64,000 bases of DNA. Source: Pseudobdellovibrionaceae bacterium. Its GTDB lineage: Bacteria > Bdellovibrionota > Bdellovibrionia > Bdellovibrionales > JAGQZY01. Shown one piece after another: positions 8,040-16,041 of this stretch (positions are counted from its first letter, which is position 1; each line of letters begins with the position of its first letter). A program made the translations under genes and the position numbers. The DNA is taken from positions 1-64,000 of the forward strand of contig JACKAL010000002.1 of NCBI GenBank assembly GCA_020635085.1. The letters run 5' to 3'. The notes under the pieces are model-generated. The model did not search any database, was not told where the DNA came from, and saw only the letters and a list, made by a program, of their open reading frames with translations.

Positions 8040-8770
8040 TTTATTTTCCTTCCAATAAAAAGTGCGATGGTTCCTCCTAGTAAAAAGAAAGCCAACGAGA
8101 CAATCAAAATGTCACCTATGAGTGAAACTGGCATCGTCCATGCGATGTAGGCAAACGCCGATACATAAATAAAACTCATAAACCCGAGCTGCACATAAAT
8201 ATTTTCTCGAATTCGACCGGACCTACGTCGGAAATTATTTGCAGTTATTAACCTGGTGCGAAAATTTTCGATTTTGTCGATCGTTTGGTGAGTTGATTGA
8301 TCGATTTTACGTAATTCATGCAATAAAATTCCGCTAAAGCTGCGATGGAATGTCATTTTTTTGTCATTCGCTTGTGGTAAAAAAACAACATTTTGATAAA
8401 TTTTGCTGAGAATCTCTTTTTGATACGTCGGTAAATTCTCGAGAGAAAATTGGAAGCTAGAGCGAAAAGATTTGCCGATTTTCATTTGTAAAATGATCGA
8501 AGTTAGAAACTCTGGAAACCCATATCTGAAAAGACTTTCCTGTCTTTTTTGCAAAACAAAAATCAAAACATAAACGACACTGAGAAGAAGGGCGTTCAAC
8601 AAAAAAATCGAAAAGAAATTTGCCAGAAAAGGAAATGCAAACCATTGAATGAGAAAAAAAATGCTGACAATTTTTGTCATCCATCCTGTTGTGATAAAAA
8701 ATTGTCGTGCCAACATTCGCAGAACGAAATATCCGATGCAACTTCCGCACAACTTCATTAAAAAAATCAT
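8027..8770 (-). CDS. TadB-like inner-membrane protein (F-domain family)
   Basis: About 247 residues with several hydrophobic helices at the N-terminus, a cytosolic F-domain-like part (FPEFLTSIILQMKIGKSFRSS motif region followed by a long charged helix) and two C-terminal membrane helices, the order seen in TadB. The start at 8770 is preferred over the TTG at 8803 because GGAG lies 7 nt upstream. With the next gene it would form the membrane platform of a Tad/Flp-like pilus or secretion system. Family assignment rests on topology and weak motif similarity. It is the first gene of the five-gene minus-strand operon that ends with uppP. Confidence 0.7.
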   Translation of the reverse strand: MIFLMKLCGSCIGYFVLRMLARQFFITTGWMTKIVSIFFLIQWFAFPFLANFFSIFLLNALLLSVVYVLIFVLQKRQESLFRYGFPEFLTSIILQMKIGKSFRSSFQFSLENLPTYQKEILSKIYQNVVFLPQANDKKMTFHRSFSGILLHELRKIDQSTHQTIDKIENFRTRLITANNFRRRSGRIRENIYVQLGFMSFIYVSAFAYIAWTMPVSLIGDILIVSLAFFLLGGTIALFIGRKIKWTI

Positions 8771-8837
8771 TTTGATTGCTCCAAAAAATAAAAAATCAAT
8801 CAATATTCAAAAAAAGTACTAAAGTTGTAATTTCCTA

Positions 8838-8865
8838 TTGACGAATATAGTCACATGAGTAAACT
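8838..8865 (+). promoter_or_regulatory. Putative sigma-70-type promoter of the lysine-rich gene
   Basis: TTGACG (8838-8843), a 16-bp spacer and TAAACT (8860-8865). The -35 matches the consensus in five of six positions, the -10 in four. It would start transcription about 50 bases before the coding region, just before the leader hairpin. Confidence 0.5.
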
Positions 8866-8870
8866 GAAAG

Positions 8871-8906
8871 CATTAGTAACAACAATAGTAACAACAATAA
8901 CTAATG
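8871..8906 (+). promoter_or_regulatory. Leader stem-loop with tandem repeat
   Basis: CATTAGT (8871-8877) and ACTAATG (8900-8906) can pair as a perfect 7-bp stem. The loop consists of two tandem copies of AGTAACAACAAT (the first overlapping the stem). It lies directly upstream of the Shine-Dalgarno and could set transcript stability or translation. Confidence 0.5.
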
Positions 8907-8923
8907 CATCTAAGGAGGCATCA

Positions 8924-9010
8924 ATGGCTAAAAAGAAAAAAGCAGCTAAAAAGAAAGCAGCTAAAAAGAAAACTACTAAGAAAAAAGCAGCTAAAAAGAA
9001 GAAGAAGTAG
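8924..9010 (+). CDS. 28-residue lysine/alanine-rich histone-H1-like microprotein
   Basis: ATG at 8924 behind an excellent TAAGGAGG ribosome site (8911-8918), stop TAG at 9008-9010. The product is only Met, Ala, Lys and Thr: short AAKKK repeats like the C-terminal tail of histone H1 and of bacterial H1-like proteins. Such tails bind DNA or RNA by charge. Here the tail exists alone, without a globular domain. It is a complete transcription unit: promoter at 8838, structured leader, strong terminator at 9034. That arrangement is why I take this very short frame as a real gene. The low-complexity composition itself would otherwise be weak evidence. Confidence 0.8.
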   Translation: MAKKKKAAKKKAAKKKTTKKKAAKKKKK

Positions 9011-9033
9011 TTTTTGATTTCACATTAGAAATC

Positions 9034-9064
9034 AAAAAAGCCCCTGAAAAGGGGCTTTTTTTTT
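9034..9064. terminator. Strong bidirectional rho-independent terminator
   Basis: AAAAAAGCCCC (9034-9044), loop TGAAAA, GGGGCTTTTTT (9051-9061) continuing as a T-run to 9064. With A-run and T-run on both sides it can stop the lysine-rich gene on the plus strand and icd on the minus strand. Smaller hairpins flank it: GATTTC/GAAATC after the stop codon and GGGTG TCGG CACCC at 9078-9091. Confidence 0.9.
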
Positions 9065-9144
9065 ACCTAAATGAGGTGGGTGTCGGCACCCTAGGCTAGT
9101 TTTTTTATCTCGTCGCCATAAGCCAAGCGATTCCTACGAATAAC

Positions 9145-10368
9145 CTAGCTTAATGCTTTTTTAAGATTCTGGTCGATGGCTTCCAAAAAAGGAACCGTGT
9201 TTAGATATTTATCTGACTCCACCTTGTCGCCGTGGATACAAACCGCCAAATCTTTGGTCATTTTCCCAGACTCTACGGTTTCAATACAAACACGCTCTAA
9301 GGTATGACAGAAATTAATCAGATCTTTATTATTATCTAACTTCCCACGATGCTCTAATCCACGAGTCCAGGCAAAAATAGATGCAATGGGGTTAGTCGAT
9401 GTGGGTTTACCTTGTTGATGTTGACGATAGTGGCGTGTAACAGTTCCATGGGCTGCTTCCGCTTCCATGGTTTTACCATCAGGAGTTACTAAAACAGATG
9501 TCATCAACCCTAAAGATCCAAAACCTTGGGCTACGATATCCGATTGTACATCTCCATCATAATTTTTACAGGCCCAAACAAAACCACCGCTCCACTTGAT
9601 CGCAGCTGCAACCATATCATCAATCAAGCGGTGCTCATAAGTTAAGCCAGCCTCTGCGAATTTGGCTTTAAACTGGGTTTCGTAAACGTTTTGGAAAATA
9701 TCTTTGAAGCGACCATCATATTTTTTAAGAATAGTATTTTTTGTTGAGAAATAAAGTGGCCATTTTTTTTGTAAAGCCACGTTGAAGCAAGATTGAGCAA
9801 ATCCGCGAATCGACTCGTCGGTGTTGTACATCGCAAGCGCGACACCATCCCCTTTAAAGTTATACACTTCATGGGAAATTTTTTCGCCACTATCTCCTTC
9901 AAAAGTAATAGTGAGCTTCCCTTTTCCTTTAGTTACAAAATCTGTCGCACGGTATTGATCGCCAAAAGCATGCCGGCCAATACAGATCGGTTGTGTCCAA
10001 TGTGGCACCAAACGGGGAATATTTTTAATGATGATGGGTTCACGAAATACAGTTCCATCTAAAATGTTACGTATCGTTCCATTTGGGGATTTCCACATCT
10101 GTTTAAGGTTAAATTCTTTAACCCGCGCTTCGTCGGGAGTGATTGTCGCACATTTAATACCCACATTATATTTTTTGATAGCTTCGGCGGCTTCAACCGT
10201 GACGCGGTCTTCGGTTTTATCGCGATGCTCAACACCAAGGTCAAAATATTTAATATCCACATCAAGGTAGGGAAGAATCAGTTTTTCCCGGATGAAGTGC
10301 CAAATAATACGAGTCATTTCATCGCCATCAAGTTCCACCACTGGATTTGCTACTTTGATCTTTTGCAT
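9145..10368 (-). CDS. icd: NADP-dependent isocitrate dehydrogenase, eukaryotic-type homodimeric
   Basis: Oxidative decarboxylation of isocitrate to 2-oxoglutarate with NADP+ in the TCA cycle. The 407 residues match the type II homodimeric family (IDH1-like) along the full length: PVVELDGDEMTRIIW at the start, SPNGTIRNILDGTVFREPI for substrate binding, DDMVAA and the YDGDVQSD metal region, EAAHGTVTRHYR for cofactor binding. This is not the type I enzyme of E. coli. A GGAGG-like site precedes the ATG. It faces mdh-sucCD divergently, so four TCA-cycle steps or subunits are encoded side by side. Confidence 0.97.
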   Translation of the reverse strand: MQKIKVANPVVELDGDEMTRIIWHFIREKLILPYLDVDIKYFDLGVEHRDKTEDRVTVEAAEAIKKYNVGIKCATITPDEARVKEFNLKQMWKSPNGTIRNILDGTVFREPIIIKNIPRLVPHWTQPICIGRHAFGDQYRATDFVTKGKGKLTITFEGDSGEKISHEVYNFKGDGVALAMYNTDESIRGFAQSCFNVALQKKWPLYFSTKNTILKKYDGRFKDIFQNVYETQFKAKFAEAGLTYEHRLIDDMVAAAIKWSGGFVWACKNYDGDVQSDIVAQGFGSLGLMTSVLVTPDGKTMEAEAAHGTVTRHYRQHQQGKPTSTNPIASIFAWTRGLEHRGKLDNNKDLINFCHTLERVCIETVESGKMTKDLAVCIHGDKVESDKYLNTVPFLEAIDQNLKKALS

Positions 10369-10819
10369 ATTCCCTGCCTCCGTTTATATAACTACTATAT
10401 AGAGGCCAATATATTCAGATTTGGAGGAAATTGTCGATGTCTGCTGCTTGTTGAGCGGGGCGTTAATCATCTTAGCAAGAAGTCCATTGGATCAAGAAAA
10501 TGGCATGGCAAATCTAAAATAAAAACTGCAAGAAAAAATAGCTCCGCATGTCTTTTCTATAAAAAAATTAGCTGTTTTACGAGAGAAAATGTGAGAGATC
10601 TAGTCTATCAAATTATGTTTTAACCGGGGTGTACCCTCATTGACCTCAAATCTACAAGGAGAACAAAAAATCAAGCGCTGGTAAGTTGTAAGGAGGAGTA
10701 ATAGTCGTTGCTATTGCCCTAACAAACACCAATATCCAATGCTGAAAATGTTCTCTGCGCAGGATAGGTAAATAAGAACACACCCCAAATAAATTCATCG
10801 CAATCGAGAGGAGCCTTGT
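10369..10819. other. Long divergent intergenic region between icd and mdh
   Basis: 451 bases with promoters for icd and mdh expected. Two orphan Shine-Dalgarno-like stretches occur: AAGGAG (10656-10661) and AAGGAGGAG (10690-10698), neither followed by a usable start codon at proper spacing. TTGACC (10640-10645) resembles a -35 box but lacks a good -10. The real mdh site GAGAGGAG lies near 10806. No confident ncRNA or ORF is seen. Confidence 0.45.
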
Positions 10820-11764
10820 ATGAAACATGTAAGAAAAAAACTGTCTGTTATTGGTGCTGGTTTTGTCGGATCAACCTGCGCCCATTGGGCCGCTGCCAAA
10901 GAATTGGCCGACGTCGTCCTGCTCGACATCAATGAGGGAGCCGCAAAAGGTAAAGCACTAGATCTTTTCGAAGCCTCTCCCGTCGAAGGTTTTGATTCCA
11001 TGGTCAAAGGAACAAGCGATTACAAAGATATCGCAGGCTCCGATGTGGTGATCATCACCGCTGGGCTTCCACGCAAACCCGGTATGAGCCGCGATGATCT
11101 TCTTGCCACCAATGCCAAAATTGTAAAAGCCGCTTGTGAGGGAATTAAACAATACGCTCCGAACTCTGTAGTCATCATCGTCAGTAATCCACTCGATGCC
11201 ATGGCCTTTGTCGCTCAAAAAGTTTTGGGTTTTCCAAAAAATCGTGTTCTCGGAATGGCTGGTGTGCTAGATAGCGCCCGTTTCCGCGCCTTTATTGCTG
11301 AAGCAACGGGCATAAGCATAAAAGATATCGACGCTTTTGTACTCGGTGGTCACGGTGATTCCATGGTGCCCATGCCGCGCCACTGTTCTGTTGGTGGAGT
11401 ACCGCTCACAGAGATGCTCCCAAAAGAAAAAATTGATCAACTTGTAGAACGCACGCGTAAAGGTGGGGCTGAGATCGTTGAACTTTTAAAAACAGGTTCG
11501 GCTTACTACGCTCCTTCGGCTAGCGCTGTGCAAATGGCAGAAGCGATCTTAAAAAATCAACACCGTATTCTTCCGTGTGCGGCCAATCTTGATGGTCAGT
11601 ATGGCATTAAAGATCTTTTCATTGGTGTTCTTTGCGAACTCGGCGGCAACGGCTTGGAGCGCGTCATCGAAGTGAAACTCAATGACGAGGAAAAAGCCGG
11701 GCTTGAGAACTCTAAAAAGCACGTGCAAGAACTTGTCGATGCATTAAACAAATTGGATTACTAA
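10820..11764 (+). CDS. mdh: Malate dehydrogenase (LDH-like family)
   Basis: Interconverts malate and oxaloacetate in the TCA cycle. The 314 residues show the Rossmann motif GAGFVG (12-17) with Asp36 at the end of the second strand, indicating NAD preference, the substrate loop Arg85-Lys86 and Arg91, Asp151/Arg154, and catalytic His178 in GGHGD. The Arg at position 85 of the mobile loop separates it from lactate dehydrogenases. It leads the mdh-sucC-sucD-ndk cluster with 18 bp to sucC, and is preceded by a GAGAGGAG ribosome site. Confidence 0.97.
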   Translation: MKHVRKKLSVIGAGFVGSTCAHWAAAKELADVVLLDINEGAAKGKALDLFEASPVEGFDSMVKGTSDYKDIAGSDVVIITAGLPRKPGMSRDDLLATNAKIVKAACEGIKQYAPNSVVIIVSNPLDAMAFVAQKVLGFPKNRVLGMAGVLDSARFRAFIAEATGISIKDIDAFVLGGHGDSMVPMPRHCSVGGVPLTEMLPKEKIDQLVERTRKGGAEIVELLKTGSAYYAPSASAVQMAEAILKNQHRILPCAANLDGQYGIKDLFIGVLCELGGNGLERVIEVKLNDEEKAGLENSKKHVQELVDALNKLDY

Positions 11765-11782
11765 ACCTAAGGATAATAAGAG

Positions 11783-12952
11783 ATGAATATTCACGAGTAC
11801 CAAGCAAAAGAGATTTTTAGAGAAATCGGAGTGCCAGTTCTTCAAGGAAAACTGGCCCACTCCCCAGAAGAAGCCCTAGCTGCCGCGAAAAGCATTGGCG
11901 GTAGTGTGTGGGTGGTCAAAGCACAGATCCATGCCGGTGGCCGCGGTAAAGGCGGCGGCGTAAAAGTAGCGAAAAGCTTAGACGACGTCAAAAGCCTTTC
12001 CACACAAATCATCGGTATGAACCTTGTCACGCCACAAACGGGACCAGAAGGGAAAAAAGTTCAGAAGGTCTATATCGAGCAAGGTTGTAAAATTGCAAAA
12101 GAATACTATGCCGCACTTTTTTTAGATCGCAACAAAAGTAAGGTGAGTATCATGGCCAGCTCCGAGGGAGGCATGGATATCGAGGAAGTGGCTGAAAAGC
12201 ATCCCGAAAAAATTCACCACGTCACCATCGAACCTTCTGTGGGTTTGCAAGATTATCAAGCCCGCGAATTGGCATTTAAATTGGGTATGAAGGGCAAAAC
12301 CGCCCTTAAAGCTGCCTCTTTGTTTACTGGATTGTACAAAACCTACATGAGCAAAGATTGTGCGATGATTGAGATCAATCCACTGGTGACCACTGAAGAG
12401 GGCGACGTTTATGCTCTCGATGCGAAAGTAAGCTTTGATGACAACAGTTTGTTCCGTCACCCTCAATTAGCTGAGCTTCGCGATGTCACCGAGGAAGAAC
12501 CTTCTGAAACAGAAGCGGGTAAATATGATCTCGCTTTTATTAAGCTCGATGGCAATATTGGTTGCCTGGTTAACGGTGCTGGTCTTGCGATGGCAACAAT
12601 GGACATTATTAAGCTTCACGGCGGTGCCCCTGCGAACTTCCTCGATGTTGGCGGTGGTGCGAATAAAGAAAAAGTCACAGCTGCTTTTAAAATTATTCTT
12701 AAAGATCCCAATGTAAAAGGTATTTTGGTCAATATTTTTGGCGGCATCATGAAGTGTGACATCATTGCCGAAGGTGTGGTCGCCGCTTCGAAAGAAGTGG
12801 GACTTAAAGTGCCTTTAGTGGTTCGTCTTGAAGGAACAAATGTAGATCTTGGAAAGAAAATTTTGTCGGAAAGCGGTTTGAACATCACTCCTGCAGACGA
12901 TCTCACGGATGCGGCTAAAAAAATTACTGCTGCTGTTAAAGGGGGTAAATAA
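11783..12952 (+). CDS. sucC: Succinyl-CoA ligase (ADP-forming), beta subunit
   Basis: Beta subunit of the enzyme that makes ATP (or GTP) while splitting succinyl-CoA. The 389 residues carry the ATP-grasp domain (KAQIHAGGRGKGGGVK near residue 45), the INPLV metal site region, and the C-terminal ligase domain with GGIMKCD. The normal family length is about 388. A GGATAATAAG spacer follows mdh; the stop codon overlaps the sucD start by one base (TAATG), so the two subunits are translationally coupled for equal production. Confidence 0.97.
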   Translation: MNIHEYQAKEIFREIGVPVLQGKLAHSPEEALAAAKSIGGSVWVVKAQIHAGGRGKGGGVKVAKSLDDVKSLSTQIIGMNLVTPQTGPEGKKVQKVYIEQGCKIAKEYYAALFLDRNKSKVSIMASSEGGMDIEEVAEKHPEKIHHVTIEPSVGLQDYQARELAFKLGMKGKTALKAASLFTGLYKTYMSKDCAMIEINPLVTTEEGDVYALDAKVSFDDNSLFRHPQLAELRDVTEEEPSETEAGKYDLAFIKLDGNIGCLVNGAGLAMATMDIIKLHGGAPANFLDVGGGANKEKVTAAFKIILKDPNVKGILVNIFGGIMKCDIIAEGVVAASKEVGLKVPLVVRLEGTNVDLGKKILSESGLNITPADDLTDAAKKITAAVKGGK

Positions 12953-13821
12953 TGGCTATTCTTATCGATTCTAACACCAAAGTGATCTGCCAAGGTATTA
13001 CGGGTGCACAAGGAACCTTTCACACCGAACAAGCTATTAAATATGGTACAAAAATGGTCGGCGGTGTGACTCCCGGTAAAGGTGGAACAAAACATTTAGA
13101 TCTTCCTATTTTTGATACTGTTGCCGATGCCAGAGAAAAAACAGGGGCTACCGCCTCTGTGATTTACGTTCCGCCACCGTTTGCTGCGGATGCGATCATG
13201 GAAGCCACCGCAGCTGAAATTCCTTTGATCGTGTGTATTACTGAGGGAATCCCTATTAATGATATGGTTCGCGTGAAAGAATTCATGAAGGGAAAAAAAT
13301 CCCGTTTGGTGGGCCCGAACTGTCCCGGTGTTATCACACCTGACCAATGTAAAATTGGAATTATGCCAGGCCATATTCATAAAGCTGGTCGCATTGGAGT
13401 GCTTTCGCGCTCAGGAACCCTTACATATGAGGCTGTTCATCAACTTACAGCGGTTGGTTTAGGACAAAGCACCTGTGTCGGTATCGGTGGGGACCCGGTG
13501 AATGGGACAAACTTTGTTGATGTACTGGAGTTATTTAACAAAGACACCAATACAGATGCCGTGATTATGATCGGTGAAATCGGTGGTTCCGCGGAGCTGG
13601 ATGCTGCTGAATATATCAAAAAAGAATTTAAAAAGCCGGTGACGGCGTTTATCGCCGGTGCTACAGCACCAAAGGGAAAACGTATGGGTCACGCGGGAGC
13701 CATTGTGACTGGTGGAAATGACACAGCGGAGGGTAAATTTGAAGCCCTAGCTGCTGCTGGTTGCGCTATCTCACGAAGCCCTGCGGATCTCGGAACAACA
13801 TTAAAAAGAAGTTTAAAATAA
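12952..13821 (+). CDS. sucD: Succinyl-CoA ligase, alpha subunit
   Basis: Alpha subunit that binds CoA and carries the phosphohistidine. The 289 residues include the CoA-binding GITGAQGTFH region near the start, the SRSGTLTYE and GIGGDPVNGTNF motifs, and His247 in GHAGAI, the phosphorylated residue. It overlaps sucC by one base and is followed after 16 bp by ndk, which has its own AGAGGAGG ribosome site. Confidence 0.97.
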   Translation: MAILIDSNTKVICQGITGAQGTFHTEQAIKYGTKMVGGVTPGKGGTKHLDLPIFDTVADAREKTGATASVIYVPPPFAADAIMEATAAEIPLIVCITEGIPINDMVRVKEFMKGKKSRLVGPNCPGVITPDQCKIGIMPGHIHKAGRIGVLSRSGTLTYEAVHQLTAVGLGQSTCVGIGGDPVNGTNFVDVLELFNKDTNTDAVIMIGEIGGSAELDAAEYIKKEFKKPVTAFIAGATAPKGKRMGHAGAIVTGGNDTAEGKFEALAAAGCAISRSPADLGTTLKRSLK

Positions 13822-13837
13822 TTTAGAGGAGGAAAAC

Positions 13838-14263
13838 ATGGGAACAGAATTAACTTTTAGTATTATTAAACCCAATGCCGTTAAAAAAAATGCCATTGGA
13901 CCAATCATCGCCCTTTTTGAAAAAAACGGCTTAAAAATCGCTGCTGCAAAGCTTGTTCGCTTAGAAAAAGCACAATGTGAAGAATTCTATGCCGAACACA
14001 AAGCACGCCCTTTCTTTGGTGAATTGGTATCCTTTATGACTTCAGGGCCCGTTATGCTTATGGCTCTTGCGGGTGAAAATGCGGTTAGCAAAAACCGCGA
14101 AATTATGGGTGCAACTGATCCCGCCAAAGCGGCGGCTGGTACTATTCGCGCACTTTATGGCGACAATGTCGGCGAAAATGCCGTTCACGGTTCCGACAGC
14201 CCACAAAGTGCTATGCGCGAGCTGAACCTGTTCTTTAAAGAAACAGAGTTTGTAAATAAATAA
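13838..14263 (+). CDS. ndk: Nucleoside-diphosphate kinase
   Basis: Transfers the gamma phosphate between nucleoside triphosphates and diphosphates. 141 residues, the usual size, with the IIKPNAV start and the active-site NAVHGSDS with His117. Placement after sucCD is functionally sensible because Ndk can equilibrate the nucleotide produced by succinyl-CoA ligase. It ends the TCA operon; a hairpin follows the stop codon. Confidence 0.97.
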   Translation: MGTELTFSIIKPNAVKKNAIGPIIALFEKNGLKIAAAKLVRLEKAQCEEFYAEHKARPFFGELVSFMTSGPVMLMALAGENAVSKNREIMGATDPAKAAAGTIRALYGDNVGENAVHGSDSPQSAMRELNLFFKETEFVNK

Positions 14264-14276
14264 GCTATTAATGCGT

Positions 14277-14298
14277 ACCCAGATCCACGGATCTGGGT
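14277..14298 (+). terminator. Hairpin after ndk, weak terminator
   Basis: ACCCAGAT (14277-14284) pairs with ATCTGGGT (14291-14298) around a 6-nt loop. There is no T-run behind it, so termination may be incomplete. A second hairpin, GGAATTT GATG AAATTCC, lies at 14344-14361. Confidence 0.5.
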
Positions 14299-14418
14299 AA
14301 ATAGTACTCATCTGACCGCTCAGTGCCAATGGCTGCGCCTCAAGGAATTTGATGAAATTCCCCAAAAATTGCGCAGCACAGCTTCATCGCCTCTTATTAT
14401 ATAGCTATACTCATCGAT

Positions 14419-15177
14419 ATGCGTATGGTTGTTTTGATTGTTTTCATTCTTTTCTCTATTTCTGCTTGTGAAAGCATGCACACAGATCCAAAAGCGGCGA
14501 TTGCTTATTTGGACCTGGCGACAGCCCAACTCTTGCGCGGCCAAAAACAGGATGCCTTATCCAATCTTCTGAAAGCGGAAAAACTCGATCCCGAAAACAA
14601 AGACATCCAAAACCAGCTTGGCCTTACATACTTCTTATTTAAAAAATATGCTCTTTCTGCCAATCATTTTCAAAAAGCTCTGGCGGTTAATGCGAATTTT
14701 ACGGAGGCGCGCAATAATTTGTCTCGATCATTGATTGAGTTGGGAAAAATCAAAGAGGCGCGCAATGAACTCGAAATTGTTTTTCAGGATCTCACTTATA
14801 AAAATACGTCTTTTGCATACCTGAATATGGGCTTGAGTTACTTTAAAGAAGGACATTATAAAACAGCCATTCCTTTTATTAAACAATCTCTCAAGGATCA
14901 TCGCAATTCCTGTTTTTCTTACACCTTATATGCTCGTTCCTATTATGAGATGAATGAATTTAGAACAGCCACCCCCCTCTTCGATAAAGCCTTACCGCTA
15001 TGCCAAAAGATTAATTTTGACGAAGCTCATTACTATGCCGCTCTCAACTATTTTAAAGCGGGTGAGAGAACAAAAGGAATTGCGTTGATGAATGAGACAA
15101 TTTTGCTGTATACCAAAGGCGAATATGAAGAAAAAGCCAAGGCTGCTTTGGAATTAATGAAACTGAATAAGATGTAG
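14419..15177 (+). CDS. TPR-repeat lipoprotein, PilF/PilW-like
   Basis: A 252-residue lipoprotein: signal sequence ending ISAC (Cys17), then about five tetratricopeptide repeats from residue 27 to the end (AYLDLATAQLLRGQKQDALSNL... pattern with the typical A/G-Y/L-A spacing). PilF/Tgl-type lipoproteins with this architecture are pilotins for the type IV pilus secretin. The pilF-rodZ gene pair seen in gammaproteobacteria occurs here too, since the next gene is RodZ-like, 4 bp downstream. No secretin is in the window, so the pilus role is inference. There is no Shine-Dalgarno; a TATACT box ends 7 nt before the ATG, suggesting a leaderless transcript. Confidence 0.8.
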   Translation: MRMVVLIVFILFSISACESMHTDPKAAIAYLDLATAQLLRGQKQDALSNLLKAEKLDPENKDIQNQLGLTYFLFKKYALSANHFQKALAVNANFTEARNNLSRSLIELGKIKEARNELEIVFQDLTYKNTSFAYLNMGLSYFKEGHYKTAIPFIKQSLKDHRNSCFSYTLYARSYYEMNEFRTATPLFDKALPLCQKINFDEAHYYAALNYFKAGERTKGIALMNETILLYTKGEYEEKAKAALELMKLNKM

Positions 15178-15181
15178 GACT

Positions 15182-16039
15182 ATGAAAGAAACCAGTGAAC
15201 TTTTAAGAAAAACACGCTTGGAAAAGCATCTTTCGTTAGAGGAAATTTCCGCACAAACGAAGATCCAACTCCATATTTTGCGTGCTTTGGAAGAAGGTCA
15301 ATTGGATGAGTTTCGTAGTCCCACATACACACGTGGCTTCCTGCGCCAGTATGCCAAAGCTCTTGGGTTAGATTCCGACAATATACTGCGCCTTTTCGAA
15401 CAAGAAACCAACTCTGCAAATAGTCAGCAACAAAAAACTGTCCCTGTCGCCAAAGTCGATGACAACGAGATCCAAAACAAAACAAACGTGCTGTGGTTCC
15501 GGACATCATCCAAGCTACTTACTTTGGGGGGAATCGTTGTTATCTTTTCGCTTGTAACAGCGATCTATTTTTTCAGTATGAAACTCGTCTCCTACTCCAA
15601 CGAAACGCGTAGCGAGGCAACCCACCACGGAAGCCCTATTGGCGAATCAAATATCAATCAAAAAGATTCACCCCTATCTGCAACACCTTCGACTCCAGCT
15701 GAAGCTAATTTGCCTAAAGAAGAAAGTTTGTCTCTACCACAAGCCAACCCGGTATCTACTGCAAATGTGGCTGATAAAAAACAAGAGACAAAAGCAGAAG
15801 CCAATCGCCCAAAAATGGTGACCCTCGAGGCTTTTGAAAACGTCGATATCCATGCCATATGGAGCACTGGAAAAAAAGAACAAATCTCTTTAAAAACAAA
15901 TGGAAAACATATTTTCTACTATGCTGATAAACTGAAATTAGAAATTAGCAATGGTGGTGGCGTAGGCGTTTCGACTCACGAAAAGGATTTAGGTATTCCT
16001 GGAGAACTTGGCAAACCTAAGACATTAAATTTTGAGTAA
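15182..16039 (+). CDS. RodZ-like helix-turn-helix membrane protein
   Basis: 285 residues: a Cro/Xre-type HTH (HTH_25) at about 4-70 with the ALEEGQLDEF and YTRGFLRQYAKALGL signatures of RodZ, a linker, one transmembrane helix at about 110-135, a low-complexity periplasmic linker, and a C-terminal beta domain of DUF4115 type (about 210-285). RodZ links MreB filaments to the membrane in rod-shaped cells. The gene follows the PilF-like lipoprotein and directly precedes the PHP-like protein (2 bp gap), forming an operon. Confidence 0.85.
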   Translation: MKETSELLRKTRLEKHLSLEEISAQTKIQLHILRALEEGQLDEFRSPTYTRGFLRQYAKALGLDSDNILRLFEQETNSANSQQQKTVPVAKVDDNEIQNKTNVLWFRTSSKLLTLGGIVVIFSLVTAIYFFSMKLVSYSNETRSEATHHGSPIGESNINQKDSPLSATPSTPAEANLPKEESLSLPQANPVSTANVADKKQETKAEANRPKMVTLEAFENVDIHAIWSTGKKEQISLKTNGKHIFYYADKLKLEISNGGGVGVSTHEKDLGIPGELGKPKTLNFE

Positions 16040-16041
16040 GT

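Noticed and set aside
10225..10623. 132-codon plus-strand frame over the icd start and the upstream region
   Set aside because: Antisense to icd for its first part, no ribosome site, no motif.
12616..13095. 159-codon minus-strand frame across sucC/sucD
   Set aside because: Antisense shadow of two highly conserved enzymes.
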